The notes under the pieces are model-generated. The model was not told where the DNA came from and did not search any database. It was given only the letters and a program-made list of their open reading frames with translations. Of a DNA stretch of 9,437 bases, positions 1-7,140 are shown one piece after another. The first letter of the stretch is position 1; every line of letters begins with the position of its first letter. The stretch spans positions 1-9,437 of the forward strand of contig CAAEQN010000144.1 in NCBI GenBank assembly GCA_900758165.1. Reading direction: 5' to 3'. This stretch comes from Clostridia bacterium (GTDB lineage: Bacteria; Bacillota; Clostridia; TANB77; CAG-508). The translations under genes were made by a program, and so were the position numbers.

Positions 1-81
1 CAAGAGGGACGCCCCTTTTTGGGCGAAGTTAAACTTCTTTGTTTTCGCTCCAGTTTCGCCCAAAAAGGGGCGTCCCTCTTG
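1..81. repeat. GC-rich long palindromic element (27-bp perfect inverted repeat)
   Basis: Bases 1-27 are the exact reverse complement of bases 55-81, with a 27-base spacer between them, so a transcript of either strand would fold into a very stable hairpin. The spacer side holds a smaller nested inverted repeat, GAAGTT-A-AACTTC at 25-37. The octamer GGGCGAAG occurs at 21-28 and again at 81-88. The arms are far richer in GC than the surrounding DNA, which points to an inserted or dispersed palindromic element of the REP/MITE kind rather than an ordinary terminator. It lies about 25 bases downstream of the pgsA stop codon and could also end that transcript or protect its 3' end. The element starts exactly at the window edge and may continue to the left. 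The inverted repeat is seen directly; its mobile nature is inference. Confidence 0.85.
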
Positions 82-106
82 GGCGAAGAAGAGCAATTTA
101 AGTAAT

Positions 107-745
107 TTAACAATCTTTTAATAAGTCTTTTCCGTCTTTTAAATATTCATATCCTGAAAATATTGTTGCAATTACTGATATTGTTATACAAATACTTGCT
201 AATATATTTACAATAAACTCCCCTGTGCTCATATAAATAAGAGCACTATTTGCTATTGCATCTTGTTGAGTTTTAGCTCTTAATACAAAAGCAAAATATG
301 GATGTGTTGTTAAAAACATAAGTACTATACCTATCATTTGTGTTGAGGTCTTTAACTTGCCCCAAATATTTGCAGCGATTACTTTTCCACTGTTCTGTAC
401 TGCTATTAACCTGTATCCTGATACTAAAAATTCTCTAAATATTACTATTATTGGTATCCACGCTGGAAGTTTTCCCATTTCTACAAACATAATCATTGCA
501 GTTATTACTAATATTTTATCTGCAATTGGATCTAAAAATTTTCCAAATGTTGTTATTTGATTGTTTTTACGTGCTAAATATCCATCTAGTTTGTCAGTTA
601 TTGATGCTAATATAAAAATTGCACATAATATCAGCATTGTTGTTGGTATTCCAAATATATTTCCTGGTATATCAAAAAAAGATATTATAACCATTATTGG
701 TACTAAAATTATTCTGAATAGTGTTAGTTTATTTGGTAAATTCAT
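107..745 (-). CDS. pgsA: CDP-diacylglycerol--glycerol-3-phosphate 3-phosphatidyltransferase (phosphatidylglycerophosphate synthase)
   Basis: This 212-residue integral membrane enzyme moves the phosphatidyl group from CDP-diacylglycerol to glycerol 3-phosphate, the committed step to phosphatidylglycerol. The complete CDP-alcohol phosphatidyltransferase signature is present: D51-x2-D54-G55-x2-A58-R59-x8-G68-x3-D72-x3-D76, with the Asp residues that bind metal and CDP. The N-terminus MNLPNKLTLFRIILVP is typical of PgsA. Hydrophobic segments lie near 8-24, 34-50, 78-112 and 130-150, with the last near 178-200. It is somewhat longer than many PgsA proteins (about 180-190 residues). The extra length seems to lie in a polar stretch near 155-172 (RAKTQQDAIA) before the last helix. 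The ATG at 743-745 follows AAGGAGG (754-760) at a good distance. Two hairpins separate it from the upstream UPF0182 gene, so it is probably transcribed alone. PgsA is preferred over other family members because of the N-terminus and overall length. Confidence 0.93.
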   Translation of the reverse strand: MNLPNKLTLFRIILVPIMVIISFFDIPGNIFGIPTTMLILCAIFILASITDKLDGYLARKNNQITTFGKFLDPIADKILVITAMIMFVEMGKLPAWIPIIVIFREFLVSGYRLIAVQNSGKVIAANIWGKLKTSTQMIGIVLMFLTTHPYFAFVLRAKTQQDAIANSALIYMSTGEFIVNILASICITISVIATIFSGYEYLKDGKDLLKDC

Positions 746-777
746 ATTTACTTCCTCCTTATTGTCTTATCGTTAAT

Positions 778-783
778 ATTATA
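778..783 (-). promoter_or_regulatory. possible -10 box for pgsA
   Basis: The minus strand reads TATAAT at 778-783, about 33 bases upstream of the pgsA ATG and just upstream of its ribosome binding site. At 17 bp further upstream the hexamer is TTTATT (801-806), a poor -35, and this stretch overlaps a hairpin. The surrounding DNA is nearly all A and T, so the match could be chance. Confidence 0.35.
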
Positions 784-803
784 TATAATTTATATAAAAA
801 AAT

Positions 804-822
804 AAATACCCTTTTGGTATTT
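804..822 (-). terminator. second, weaker terminator-like hairpin upstream of pgsA
   Basis: AAATACC (804-810) pairs with GGTATTT (816-822) around a 5-base loop. Read on the minus strand, the stem is followed by A and then a run of seven T, the arrangement of an intrinsic terminator. It would act as a back-up to the larger hairpin at 893-939 for transcripts coming from the UPF0182 gene. The stem has only two G-C pairs, so its strength is uncertain. Confidence 0.45.
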
Positions 823-892
823 TGTAACTTTTTTTGCCTTTGCAAATTAAAAAAGTGAAACTTACTTTAAGCATATTTAAAACTAAAACATT

Positions 893-939
893 AAAGTAAA
901 ACGGTAATATATGAAAACATATATTACCGTTTTTACTTT
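893..939 (-). terminator. intrinsic terminator of the ftsY-UPF0182 unit
   Basis: ACGGTAATATATG (901-913) pairs perfectly with CATATATTACCGT (918-930) around an AAAA loop. The stem continues as A/T pairs to 898/933 and then, past one bulged T at 934, out to 893/939. On the minus strand the GC-containing core is followed by TTTTACTTTAATGTTTT. The hairpin lies 70 bases beyond the stop codon of the UPF0182 gene. The symmetric A/T flanks mean it could also work on the plus strand, although no plus-strand gene arrives here. Confidence 0.75.
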
Positions 940-1009
940 GTTTTTATAAAAAGTAAATTGATTTACTTAAAAAATATTTACAGTCTCTTTTTTGTAACTT
1001 TTTTAATTT

Positions 1010-3973
1010 TTATTCTACAACATTGGCTACTTCATTTACACTATTTGAATTTTCTCCTTCTTCAATCTCTTTTTTCTCAACTTTCTCTTTTGCCTGTTCA
1101 ATTCTATCTATTAAACTTTGTAATTTTTTAGTATCTTTTCCTATTTGTTCCCAATCATTGCTTTGTGTTGAAGTTTTTAAATTGTTATTTGCTTTTATAA
1201 TTAAATTTACTAGTTCTTCTATATTATCCGTATTTTCTACTTCTATATTAACTGCATATTGAGAAACTAAATTTGTTAATGCTTGTGCAAATGTATCTCC
1301 TATTGCAACTTTTGTTCCTGAAGCCACCACTACCTTTTTTAATACAGGAAGTGAATCTGTTTCATTTACATATTGTTGATATATTGGTTCTACATATAGT
1401 AAGTTATTTCCTATTGGGACTATTACTATATCTTTAGTAATTCTTGTTCCTGAAACATTTAAGCTATCTATCTCTTTTGATATTCTTTCATCCTGGCTTA
1501 ATTGTGTATCTAATTGCATTGGTCCAACAACATTGCTATCTGTTGAATAATTATATAATTTTAACACATTATTACCATTTTCATCACATGAGCCTATTAA
1601 ATAAGCTTTTATATTTTGTTTTCCGTATGGTGTATATGGCAATACTAAACCTAATCTTGAAGAATTACTGTCTACTGTTTTTACCATTGTATAATATGGT
1701 GTAATTTCAGTTCCTTTGCTTGATGTAATTTTACTGCTTGTATTATGTGTTGCAACATCCCATACATCATCACTTCTATATAATATATCTGGTTGTATAT
1801 TATGATATCTTTCTAATATTTCAGATTGAATATTATATAAATATTCTGGATATACAAAATGATTGCTTATATCTTCTGGTATTTCCTCTTTTGAAAATAA
1901 ATCTGGATAGATTTTTTCATATACTTTTGCAATAGGGTCTGTTTTATCTGTTCTATAGAAAGTTACTTCTCCTGAATATGCTTTGATTATTACTTTTACT
2001 GAATTTCTAATATAATTTATCTCGTTTTTAGTAATTCCTGCATTTTCTAATACTGTTCTTTGCGAATATGGATAATTATTACTTGTTGTATAAGCATCTA
2101 ATACCCAAACCAATTCTCCATTATTTGTTATAACCATATAAGGATTATTATCATAAGTTAGATATGGCATAATTGTTTTTGCTCTTTGTATTATATTTCT
2201 GTTTGGAAGAATTTTACTATCACTCTTAACATTTCCTGAAAATACTAGCTTTGCATCTTTTTCTCTTATTGCTAAAACCAATCTATCTAAAAAGTTAGCT
2301 TCTAAACCTGCTTTTCCATCATATACGTTTTCTGTATTGCTTAATGCATCTTCAGTTGGATAGTCAAATTCCTTTTTACTATTACTGTTTGTTACAACTG
2401 TGTCATTTGTTTCAAGTCCAAAGTATATTCTTGGCTCTTCAATATTTACAATTTCATCCATTTGATCAAATGACTTTTGTATATGATTTATATTTCCTGT
2501 TAATGTAGTTGTTGTTGCTGATGTTAATATTGTTCCAAAGCCATGTGTATATTCATAAGTTTTATTATTATATGTTCCTTTTGAACTTGCTATTTCTCTA
2601 GGGGTAACATAAATTAGTTGTTGTTTTCCTTCTATTTCATAATTTCCTATTTGTGTAGTACGGAAATTATAATATCCTTTATTAGTTTGTGACCCTTCTA
2701 AATCTTTTAATACTAAATCTTTATTAACTATAGGAATATTATTAATTGTTTCTAGATTATCAGCTATACCGCTTTGTGTTATTGTTCCATCATCTTTTAT
2801 GCTTAACTCTTCTATATCTACACCATAAGCCTTTTTAGTATTTTTTATGTTTTCGGCTATATATTTTTTTTCTTTATCTAATTCATTTGAATTTACAAAT
2901 ATTAAATTAAATCCAAGCATTGTAACAGCAAGCACCACTAAATAACAAGGTACTGCCAAAATAGATTTTACTACTTTTTTAGTATTTCCTTTTTTAAATT
3001 GTTTTATTGCTCTAAATACTGAAAATACAATTATTACAGACAATAATACATATCCCCATAATCTTATTGTTGTTTCTGTAAGTCCTGCACCAAATATCGA
3101 GTAATTTTCAGACTCATCACTATTTAGTATTATAAATTTTTGTACTCCAATATTCTGTGTTTCTACTAGCACTAAAATTGCAAATATCACTGCTAAACAC
3201 TTTATTTTACTAATAGCTTGTTCTAATATAGGGCTTTTTTTAACAGTCTCTCTACTTATTCCATCAAAGTAAATATTAAATACTATTAAATAGTAAATTG
3301 CTGCATATATTACTGAAACTATTGTTAAAACTAATGCATAAATTGTAATAAGTTCTAAAAATGGCCATATAAAAACAAAATATCCTATGTCTAAACCAAA
3401 TACTGAATCAGTAGTTACAAATTGTGTATTGTAGAAGCAAGGTAGTGCTTTTTCTAATATTAGGTTAGAAGTAAATATAGTTACTAATATTGCAACTATA
3501 AATGATATTGATTTTTGAGGAAGTTTTGGCATTATCTTTTTTTCATCTTCGAAAAATGTTTTTAATCCATTTTTTATTTTTGTAGTTGTAACATACATAA
3601 CCGTGAAAATTATAGAAAAGTTAAGTATTGCTGTAATACCAATATTTCTTACATTTTGCCAAAACATTGATATGTAATTTTCTCCAATCTCTTTTATTTC
3701 TAAATATTCTCCTCTTTCGATTATATAAATTATAGCTAAAGCTACTATAAATACTACAAGAACCAAATTTCTTCTTAACTTATTTTTCTTTTTTGTTTCT
3801 TGTTGTTTATTTTCTTCTACTTTGTTATTTGCCTGCTCATCTTGTTTTACGCTTTCTTTCTTCTCATTTCCTGAATTATCTTTTAAGTTTTTAGATTCTT
3901 GTTTAATTTCTTTAACATTTGCTTCGTTTTTTTGTTCCTTTAAATTTGTTTGTTTTTTATTATCTTCTTTCAA
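1010..3973 (-). CDS. UPF0182 family membrane protein
   Basis: This protein has 987 residues from the preferred TTG start and belongs to UPF0182 (Pfam PF03699), a family of large membrane proteins of unknown function. Residues 1-67 are a Lys/Glu/Gln/Asn-rich, probably cytoplasmic tail. About seven hydrophobic segments follow, near 69-85, 111-129, 156-173, 196-233 (long, perhaps two), 257-271, 305-320 and 336-359. After them comes a polar domain of about 500 residues, likely on the outer face. Family hallmarks are visible: the block DPIAKVYEKIYPDLF, followed by a YPEYLYNIQ segment and VWDVAT; LPYTPYGKQNIKAYL; and VIVPIGNNLLYVEPIY. VVVASGTKVAIGDTFAQAL follows near 881, and the tail has the DWEQIGKDTKKLQ helix. 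The C-terminus ends in a Glu/Lys-rich stretch likely to be helical. It lies 18 bases after ftsY with no promoter between, so the two are probably cotranscribed, which fits a protein needing SRP-dependent insertion. Family call is firm; function is unknown. Confidence 0.9.
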   Translation of the reverse strand: MKEDNKKQTNLKEQKNEANVKEIKQESKNLKDNSGNEKKESVKQDEQANNKVEENKQQETKKKNKLRRNLVLVVFIVALAIIYIIERGEYLEIKEIGENYISMFWQNVRNIGITAILNFSIIFTVMYVTTTKIKNGLKTFFEDEKKIMPKLPQKSISFIVAILVTIFTSNLILEKALPCFYNTQFVTTDSVFGLDIGYFVFIWPFLELITIYALVLTIVSVIYAAIYYLIVFNIYFDGISRETVKKSPILEQAISKIKCLAVIFAILVLVETQNIGVQKFIILNSDESENYSIFGAGLTETTIRLWGYVLLSVIIVFSVFRAIKQFKKGNTKKVVKSILAVPCYLVVLAVTMLGFNLIFVNSNELDKEKKYIAENIKNTKKAYGVDIEELSIKDDGTITQSGIADNLETINNIPIVNKDLVLKDLEGSQTNKGYYNFRTTQIGNYEIEGKQQLIYVTPREIASSKGTYNNKTYEYTHGFGTILTSATTTTLTGNINHIQKSFDQMDEIVNIEEPRIYFGLETNDTVVTNSNSKKEFDYPTEDALSNTENVYDGKAGLEANFLDRLVLAIREKDAKLVFSGNVKSDSKILPNRNIIQRAKTIMPYLTYDNNPYMVITNNGELVWVLDAYTTSNNYPYSQRTVLENAGITKNEINYIRNSVKVIIKAYSGEVTFYRTDKTDPIAKVYEKIYPDLFSKEEIPEDISNHFVYPEYLYNIQSEILERYHNIQPDILYRSDDVWDVATHNTSSKITSSKGTEITPYYTMVKTVDSNSSRLGLVLPYTPYGKQNIKAYLIGSCDENGNNVLKLYNYSTDSNVVGPMQLDTQLSQDERISKEIDSLNVSGTRITKDIVIVPIGNNLLYVEPIYQQYVNETDSLPVLKKVVVASGTKVAIGDTFAQALTNLVSQYAVNIEVENTDNIEELVNLIIKANNNLKTSTQSNDWEQIGKDTKKLQSLIDRIEQAKEKVEKKEIEEGENSNSVNEVANVVE

Positions 3974-3981
3974 AACATATA

Positions 3982-3986
3982 CCTCC
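3982..3986 (-). promoter_or_regulatory. ribosome binding site that fixes a TTG start for the UPF0182 gene
   Basis: The minus strand reads TTGGAGGTATATGTTTTGAA. The open frame can be extended to a TTG at 3988, but that codon abuts the GGAGG itself (3982-3986) and cannot be its start. The next in-frame TTG, at 3971-3973, sits 8 bases after GGAGG, an ideal spacing. The ATG in between is in another frame and is followed at once by a TGA. The start at 3973 is therefore preferred. Confidence 0.8.
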
Positions 3987-3991
3987 AATTC

Positions 3992-4897
3992 CTAAATTAA
4001 AGCTTTAACAAAGTCTTCACTATTAAAAATTTCCATATCGTCAATTTTTTCGCCAACACCAATAAATTTTACTGGAACTTTATTTTCATTTACTATTCCT
4101 ATTACAGCTCCACCTTTGGCTGTTCCATCTAATTTTGTTAATATTATTCCTGTAATATCTACGTTTTCTTTAAATGCTTGTACTTGCATTATTGCATTTT
4201 GCCCTGTTGTTGCATCTAATACCATTAATACTTCTTGTGAAGCATCTGGTAATTCTTTATCTATTACTCTTTTTATTTTTACTAATTCATCCATTAAATA
4301 TTTTTTATTGTGTAATCTTCCTGCTGTATCACAAATTAACACATCTGCCTGTTCTTGTTTTGCAGTTTTAATTGCATCATATACTACTGATGCTGGATCT
4401 ACTCCTTCTTCTCTTTTTACAATACTACATCCAGCCCTGTTTGCCCATATTTCTAACTGCTCTACTGCTGCTGCTCTAAATGTATCTGCTGCTGCAACAA
4501 CCACTTTTTTACCATCTTGTTTTAGTCTATTCGCAATTTTTCCTATAGATGTTGTCTTTCCAACTCCATTCACCCCAACTACTAATATTACCGATGGTTT
4601 TGTTTCTAAATTTAATTTCTTGTCCGTTTTGTCAAATATAGCTTGTATTTCTTTTCTTAATGCTACTTTTACTTCTTCAGCATCTTTTATATTTTCTCTT
4701 TTCACTCTATCTCTTAAATTACTTATTATTGTTTCGGATGTATTTACACCTACATCTGACATTATTAAAGCCTCTTCAAGTTCTTCTAATAAATCTTCAT
4801 CTACTTTTCTAAAATTACTAAATATATCATTCATTTTTTCATCAAAAGATGTTTTTGTTTTACTTAAACCACTTTTTAATTTATCAAAAAAGCCCAT
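3992..4897 (-). CDS. ftsY: signal recognition particle receptor FtsY (SRP-GTPase)
   Basis: FtsY is the SRP receptor GTPase. It docks the ribosome-SRP complex at the cytoplasmic membrane and hands nascent membrane proteins to the translocon. The 301 residues hold a helical N domain (about 1-95) and the complete G domain: G1 GVNGVGKTT at 108-116, the insertion-box region DTFRAAA at 138-144, G3 DTAGR at 190-194, DATTGQNA at 228-235, G4 TKLDGTAKGG at 254-263 and the G5-region GVGEKIDDM at 280-288. The long acidic A domain of enterobacterial FtsY is missing, as is usual in Gram-positive bacteria; the start MGFFDKLKSGLSKTK gives a short amphipathic membrane-binding helix instead. Conserved FtsY features such as the C-terminal F-x-x-x-DFV segment distinguish it from Ffh, as does the lack of a methionine-rich M domain. 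The ATG is preceded by AAAGGAAG. It has its own promoter and is followed after 18 bases by the UPF0182 gene. Confidence 0.96.
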   Translation of the reverse strand: MGFFDKLKSGLSKTKTSFDEKMNDIFSNFRKVDEDLLEELEEALIMSDVGVNTSETIISNLRDRVKRENIKDAEEVKVALRKEIQAIFDKTDKKLNLETKPSVILVVGVNGVGKTTSIGKIANRLKQDGKKVVVAAADTFRAAAVEQLEIWANRAGCSIVKREEGVDPASVVYDAIKTAKQEQADVLICDTAGRLHNKKYLMDELVKIKRVIDKELPDASQEVLMVLDATTGQNAIMQVQAFKENVDITGIILTKLDGTAKGGAVIGIVNENKVPVKFIGVGEKIDDMEIFNSEDFVKALI

Positions 4898-4934
4898 TTT
4901 AACTTCCTTTCAATATAAACTTTTCTACGCATCA

Positions 4935-4963
4935 ATTATACACTAGATTATTTGTTTTTTCAA
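4935..4963 (-). promoter_or_regulatory. sigma-A type promoter of ftsY
   Basis: On the minus strand TTGAAA (4958-4963) is separated by exactly 17 bp from TATAAT (4935-4940), a five-of-six -35 and a perfect -10. The -10 ends 38 bases before the ftsY ATG, giving a leader of about 30 nt. It should drive ftsY and the UPF0182 gene together. Confidence 0.75.
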
Positions 4964-4980
4964 TAGTAGCAAACTACTAT
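4963..4980. repeat. small perfect inverted repeat abutting the ftsY -35 box
   Basis: ATAGTAG (4963-4969) and CTACTAT (4974-4980) flank a 4-base loop, just upstream of and sharing one base with the -35 hexamer. On the minus strand the stem is followed by TGAAAAAA, not by T residues. It is therefore not a convincing terminator for the methyltransferase gene that ends at 5007. It could be a weak terminator or a protein binding site; only the repeat itself is certain. Confidence 0.4.
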
Positions 4981-5006
4981 AATTAATGACTTTTTCATTT
5001 TACATA

Positions 5007-5954
5007 CTAGATTTCATTTTTCTTAAATTTTGCAACGAAAAATCCTTCCATCTCTTTTGATGGTAATATTCTTAATGCCTTATTTACGTTCTCATTTAGA
5101 TTTTCGTTAAAGGCTGGTATTGCCTGTTTTATTTCAATATCTATTTTCTCTTGATTTATATTAAAATTGTTTAGAGCCCAATCTAATATATTCTCATTTT
5201 CTTGTTTATTTAAAGTACAAGTAGAATATACTAGAACTCCTCCCGGTTTTAGTGATTCATAAGCACTTTTAAATAACTTTTTCTGTATTTTTGTAAGTTC
5301 ATTCACCGTTTTTACTGACCATTGTTTATAGCTTTGAAGATTATAAATTGAAAATCTGCCTTCTCCACTGCATGGAGCATCTAATAATACTTTATCAAAT
5401 TGTTCTTTATATTTTTCTCCTATTTTTTCTCCTCTGCCATTTAGTATTTCTACAATATCAGCTCCTTGCATTTCCACATTATATTTTAGCCTTTCACATC
5501 TTACTTTATCTAATTCGTTTGCTAAAATATAACCTCTGTTGTTCATAAGCGCTGCCATTTCTGTGGTTTTTCCTCCCGGTGCCGCTGTTAAATCCAATAC
5601 TTTATCTTCTTCTTTTGGAGAAAGCACTAGTGGTGGAATCATACTTGGTAAACTTTGTAGATATATTTTTCCCTCTTTATAAAGTTCTAATTTTTGTAAA
5701 TCTTTTTCATTTGCATTTTTTATTACCAATGCATCCTTATACCATAAAACTCTTTCAAATTTTATATTTATGTCTTTAAAATATTTCATTAAATCTTGTA
5801 TATTATATTTTAATGTATTTACTCTTAAAGTTGTAAAACGTTTTTCTGCAATTCCTTTAAAAATGTCATCAACTTTTACTGGAGAAAACATATCATATAA
5901 ATTATTTACAAACTCTTGTGGTAACCTATTTTTTATTTGTGTTATTGATACCAT
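5007..5954 (-). CDS. RsmB/NOP2/Sun family RNA (cytosine-C5) methyltransferase
   Basis: This 315-residue SAM-dependent enzyme should methylate C5 of a cytosine in RNA, probably rRNA by analogy with RsmF-type proteins. The family's motifs are present in order: SAM-binding DLTAAPGGKT at 121-130, acidic ribose-contact region NELDKVRCERL near 146-156, motif IV DAPCSGEG at 192-199 with the product-release Cys195, and motif VI STCT at 244-247 with the nucleophile Cys246. The end, RILPSKEMEGFFVAKFKK, is the family's usual closing strand. The N-terminal helical part (about 1-50, with RVNTLK) is typical. At 315 residues it lacks the additional C-terminal RNA-binding region (PUA-like) of the 450-480-residue RsmF proteins. 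The exact target is therefore uncertain and no symbol is given. The ATG is preceded by AAAGGG. It is divergent from another RNA-modifying enzyme, across a 232-base region. Confidence 0.9.
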   Translation of the reverse strand: MVSITQIKNRLPQEFVNNLYDMFSPVKVDDIFKGIAEKRFTTLRVNTLKYNIQDLMKYFKDINIKFERVLWYKDALVIKNANEKDLQKLELYKEGKIYLQSLPSMIPPLVLSPKEEDKVLDLTAAPGGKTTEMAALMNNRGYILANELDKVRCERLKYNVEMQGADIVEILNGRGEKIGEKYKEQFDKVLLDAPCSGEGRFSIYNLQSYKQWSVKTVNELTKIQKKLFKSAYESLKPGGVLVYSTCTLNKQENENILDWALNNFNINQEKIDIEIKQAIPAFNENLNENVNKALRILPSKEMEGFFVAKFKKNEI

Positions 5955-6015
5955 TTTTTCCCTTTCTATTTTCTATAAATCCTAACATTTACTTTATTTT
6001 ATATAATTTTTCTAT

Positions 6016-6024
6016 ATTATATCA
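6016..6024 (-). promoter_or_regulatory. extended -10 promoter of the RNA methyltransferase gene
   Basis: The minus strand reads TGATATAAT (6016-6024), a perfect -10 with the TGn extension, 61 bases upstream of the ATG. There is no good -35 at 17 bp. A TTGACA does occur on the same strand, but only 8 bp upstream of the TATAAT, too close to act with it. An extended -10 promoter does not need a strong -35. Confidence 0.55.
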
Positions 6025-6103
6025 TGTAATGTCAATAGAAACATTCTGATATTTTATATTGTAGTTTTATTCTCTTAACCTTCATTTAAATTTTGAATAT
6101 AAC

Positions 6104-6131
6104 TTGATTATTGCCTACATTATGTTAAAAT
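6104..6131 (+). promoter_or_regulatory. promoter of the pseudouridine synthase gene, with a leader hairpin
   Basis: TTGATT (6104-6109) is followed after 16 bp by TAAAAT (6126-6131), and the -10 carries a TGT extension (6123-6125). Transcription would start near 6138. The first bases of the RNA form a small hairpin, AAGAGA (6137-6142) with TCTCTT (6148-6153). The ribosome binding site AAGGGA (6174-6179) lies downstream of it. Confidence 0.6.
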
Positions 6132-6186
6132 ATTTTAAGAGAGTTTTTCTCTTGGTACAAAATTTATATATTTAAGGGATTATGAA

Positions 6187-7056
6187 ATGGTTTTAACTTA
6201 TAAAAAAAATAATAAAGATGACTATAAAACTGTGAGAAATGTTTTAAAGCAAGAATTTTATATCTCTAGCAATCTTTTAACATCTTTAAGGAAAAATAAA
6301 TCCATATTTTTAAATAATAAATCTACTTATTTAGATGCAATTATCAATGACAATGATATTGTTAGTGTAAATATTGATTTTGATGAGGAATGTACTAATA
6401 TTGTTCCTACTAAAATGAATTTAGAAATTCTATATGAAGATGATTGTATGCTAATAGTAAACAAGCCTGCAGGCATACCTGTACATCCTTCTATATTGCA
6501 TTTTGAGGATAGCCTTTCAAATGGAATAAAATATTATTTTGATAGTATTAATCTAAAAAGAAAAATTAGACCTGTAAACAGACTTGATAGAAATACTTCT
6601 GGAATTGTAGTTTTTGCAAAGAATGCTTATATTCATGATAGATTATCAACATTAATGAAGCATAATTTGTTTAAAAAGGAATATATAGCAATTTGCGAAG
6701 GACTTTTTGAAAAAAAGTCTGGCACCATAACCGCTCCAATCGCTAGAAAAGAAAACAGTATTATAGAAAGATGTGTAGACCCCTCTGGGGATATGGCAAT
6801 TACTCATTACAAAGTATTAAATGAATTTTCAGTAGATGGTATTAAAATGTCAAAAGTGTTGGTTTTATTAGAGACCGGTAGAACTCATCAAATTCGTGTA
6901 CACATGGCACATTTAGGTCATCCTATTGTTGGAGATACTTTATATGGAAAGGAATCTTCTTTTATAAATAGACAAGCTTTACATGCTTATAAAATTGAGT
7001 TTATACATCCTATCACACATAAAAAAATTAGTATCAGTACTAAACTTCCTTATTAA
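6187..7056 (+). CDS. RluA family RNA pseudouridine synthase
   Basis: This 289-residue enzyme turns uridine into pseudouridine in structured RNA, most likely 23S rRNA by analogy with RluD-type proteins. The N-terminal part (about 1-75, with the TVRNVLKQEF and NDNDIVSVNI segments) resembles the small S4-like RNA-binding domain of the RluC/RluD group. The catalytic domain follows: LEILYEDDCMLIVNKPAGIPVHP (about 79-101), then RPVNRLDRNTSGIVVFAK, in which Asp134 of R-L-D is the expected nucleophile. The later block is LETGRTHQIRVHMAHLGHP (228-246), then VGDTLYG. The residue before RLD is Asn rather than the His common in RluA proteins. The ATG at 6187 lies 8 bases after AAGGG. An ATG at 6182 is out of frame and meets a stop at once. 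The substrate position cannot be read from the sequence, so no symbol is given. It is divergent from the methyltransferase gene. Confidence 0.92.
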   Translation: MVLTYKKNNKDDYKTVRNVLKQEFYISSNLLTSLRKNKSIFLNNKSTYLDAIINDNDIVSVNIDFDEECTNIVPTKMNLEILYEDDCMLIVNKPAGIPVHPSILHFEDSLSNGIKYYFDSINLKRKIRPVNRLDRNTSGIVVFAKNAYIHDRLSTLMKHNLFKKEYIAICEGLFEKKSGTITAPIARKENSIIERCVDPSGDMAITHYKVLNEFSVDGIKMSKVLVLLETGRTHQIRVHMAHLGHPIVGDTLYGKESSFINRQALHAYKIEFIHPITHKKISISTKLPY

Positions 7057-7073
7057 AAATATATTCTTAAAAC

Positions 7074-7100
7074 AAAGGAGCCAGCCGAGCTGACTCCTTT
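7074..7100. terminator. bidirectional terminator between the pseudouridine synthase and the higher-GC gene
   Basis: AAAGGAGCCAGC (7074-7085) pairs with GCTGACTCCTTT (7089-7100) around a CGA loop. The single non-pair is C-A on the plus strand but U-G wobble on the minus strand, so the minus-strand RNA folds better. There the stem is followed by GTTTTAAG. It serves the plus-strand gene ending at 7056 and the minus-strand gene ending at 7141. Its optimum on the minus strand suggests it came in with the higher-GC gene. Confidence 0.75.
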
Positions 7101-7102
7101 AC

Positions 7103-7129
7103 TTCTAAACGTACAATGCTTGTTTAGAA
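7103..7129. repeat. 8-bp inverted repeat next to the terminator
   Basis: TTCTAAAC (7103-7110) is the exact reverse complement of GTTTAGAA (7122-7129), with an 11-base loop. It stands between the stop codon of the higher-GC gene and the terminator hairpin, so the minus-strand RNA would end in two tandem stem-loops. Its role is unknown; it could stabilise the 3' end. Confidence 0.5.
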
Positions 7130-7140
7130 AATAACTAACT

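Noticed and set aside
1..81. The palindrome as a CRISPR repeat, tRNA or riboswitch
   Set aside because: There is only one inverted pair and no regularly spaced direct repeats. It shows no cloverleaf or tRNA landmarks, and it lies downstream of a gene, not in a leader.
821..1004. Repeated TTTTGTAACTTTTTT at about 820-834 and 990-1004 flanking the terminator
   Set aside because: It is a low-complexity T-rich match with a single informative GTAAC core. No target-site or mobile-element feature supports an insertion.
4116..4946. Long plus-strand open frame (276 codons) opposite ftsY
   Set aside because: It is the shadow of ftsY. It has no ribosome site of note, shows a Ser/Thr/Phe-rich translation typical of the reverse of AT-rich coding DNA, and the minus-strand frame carries all the SRP-GTPase motifs.
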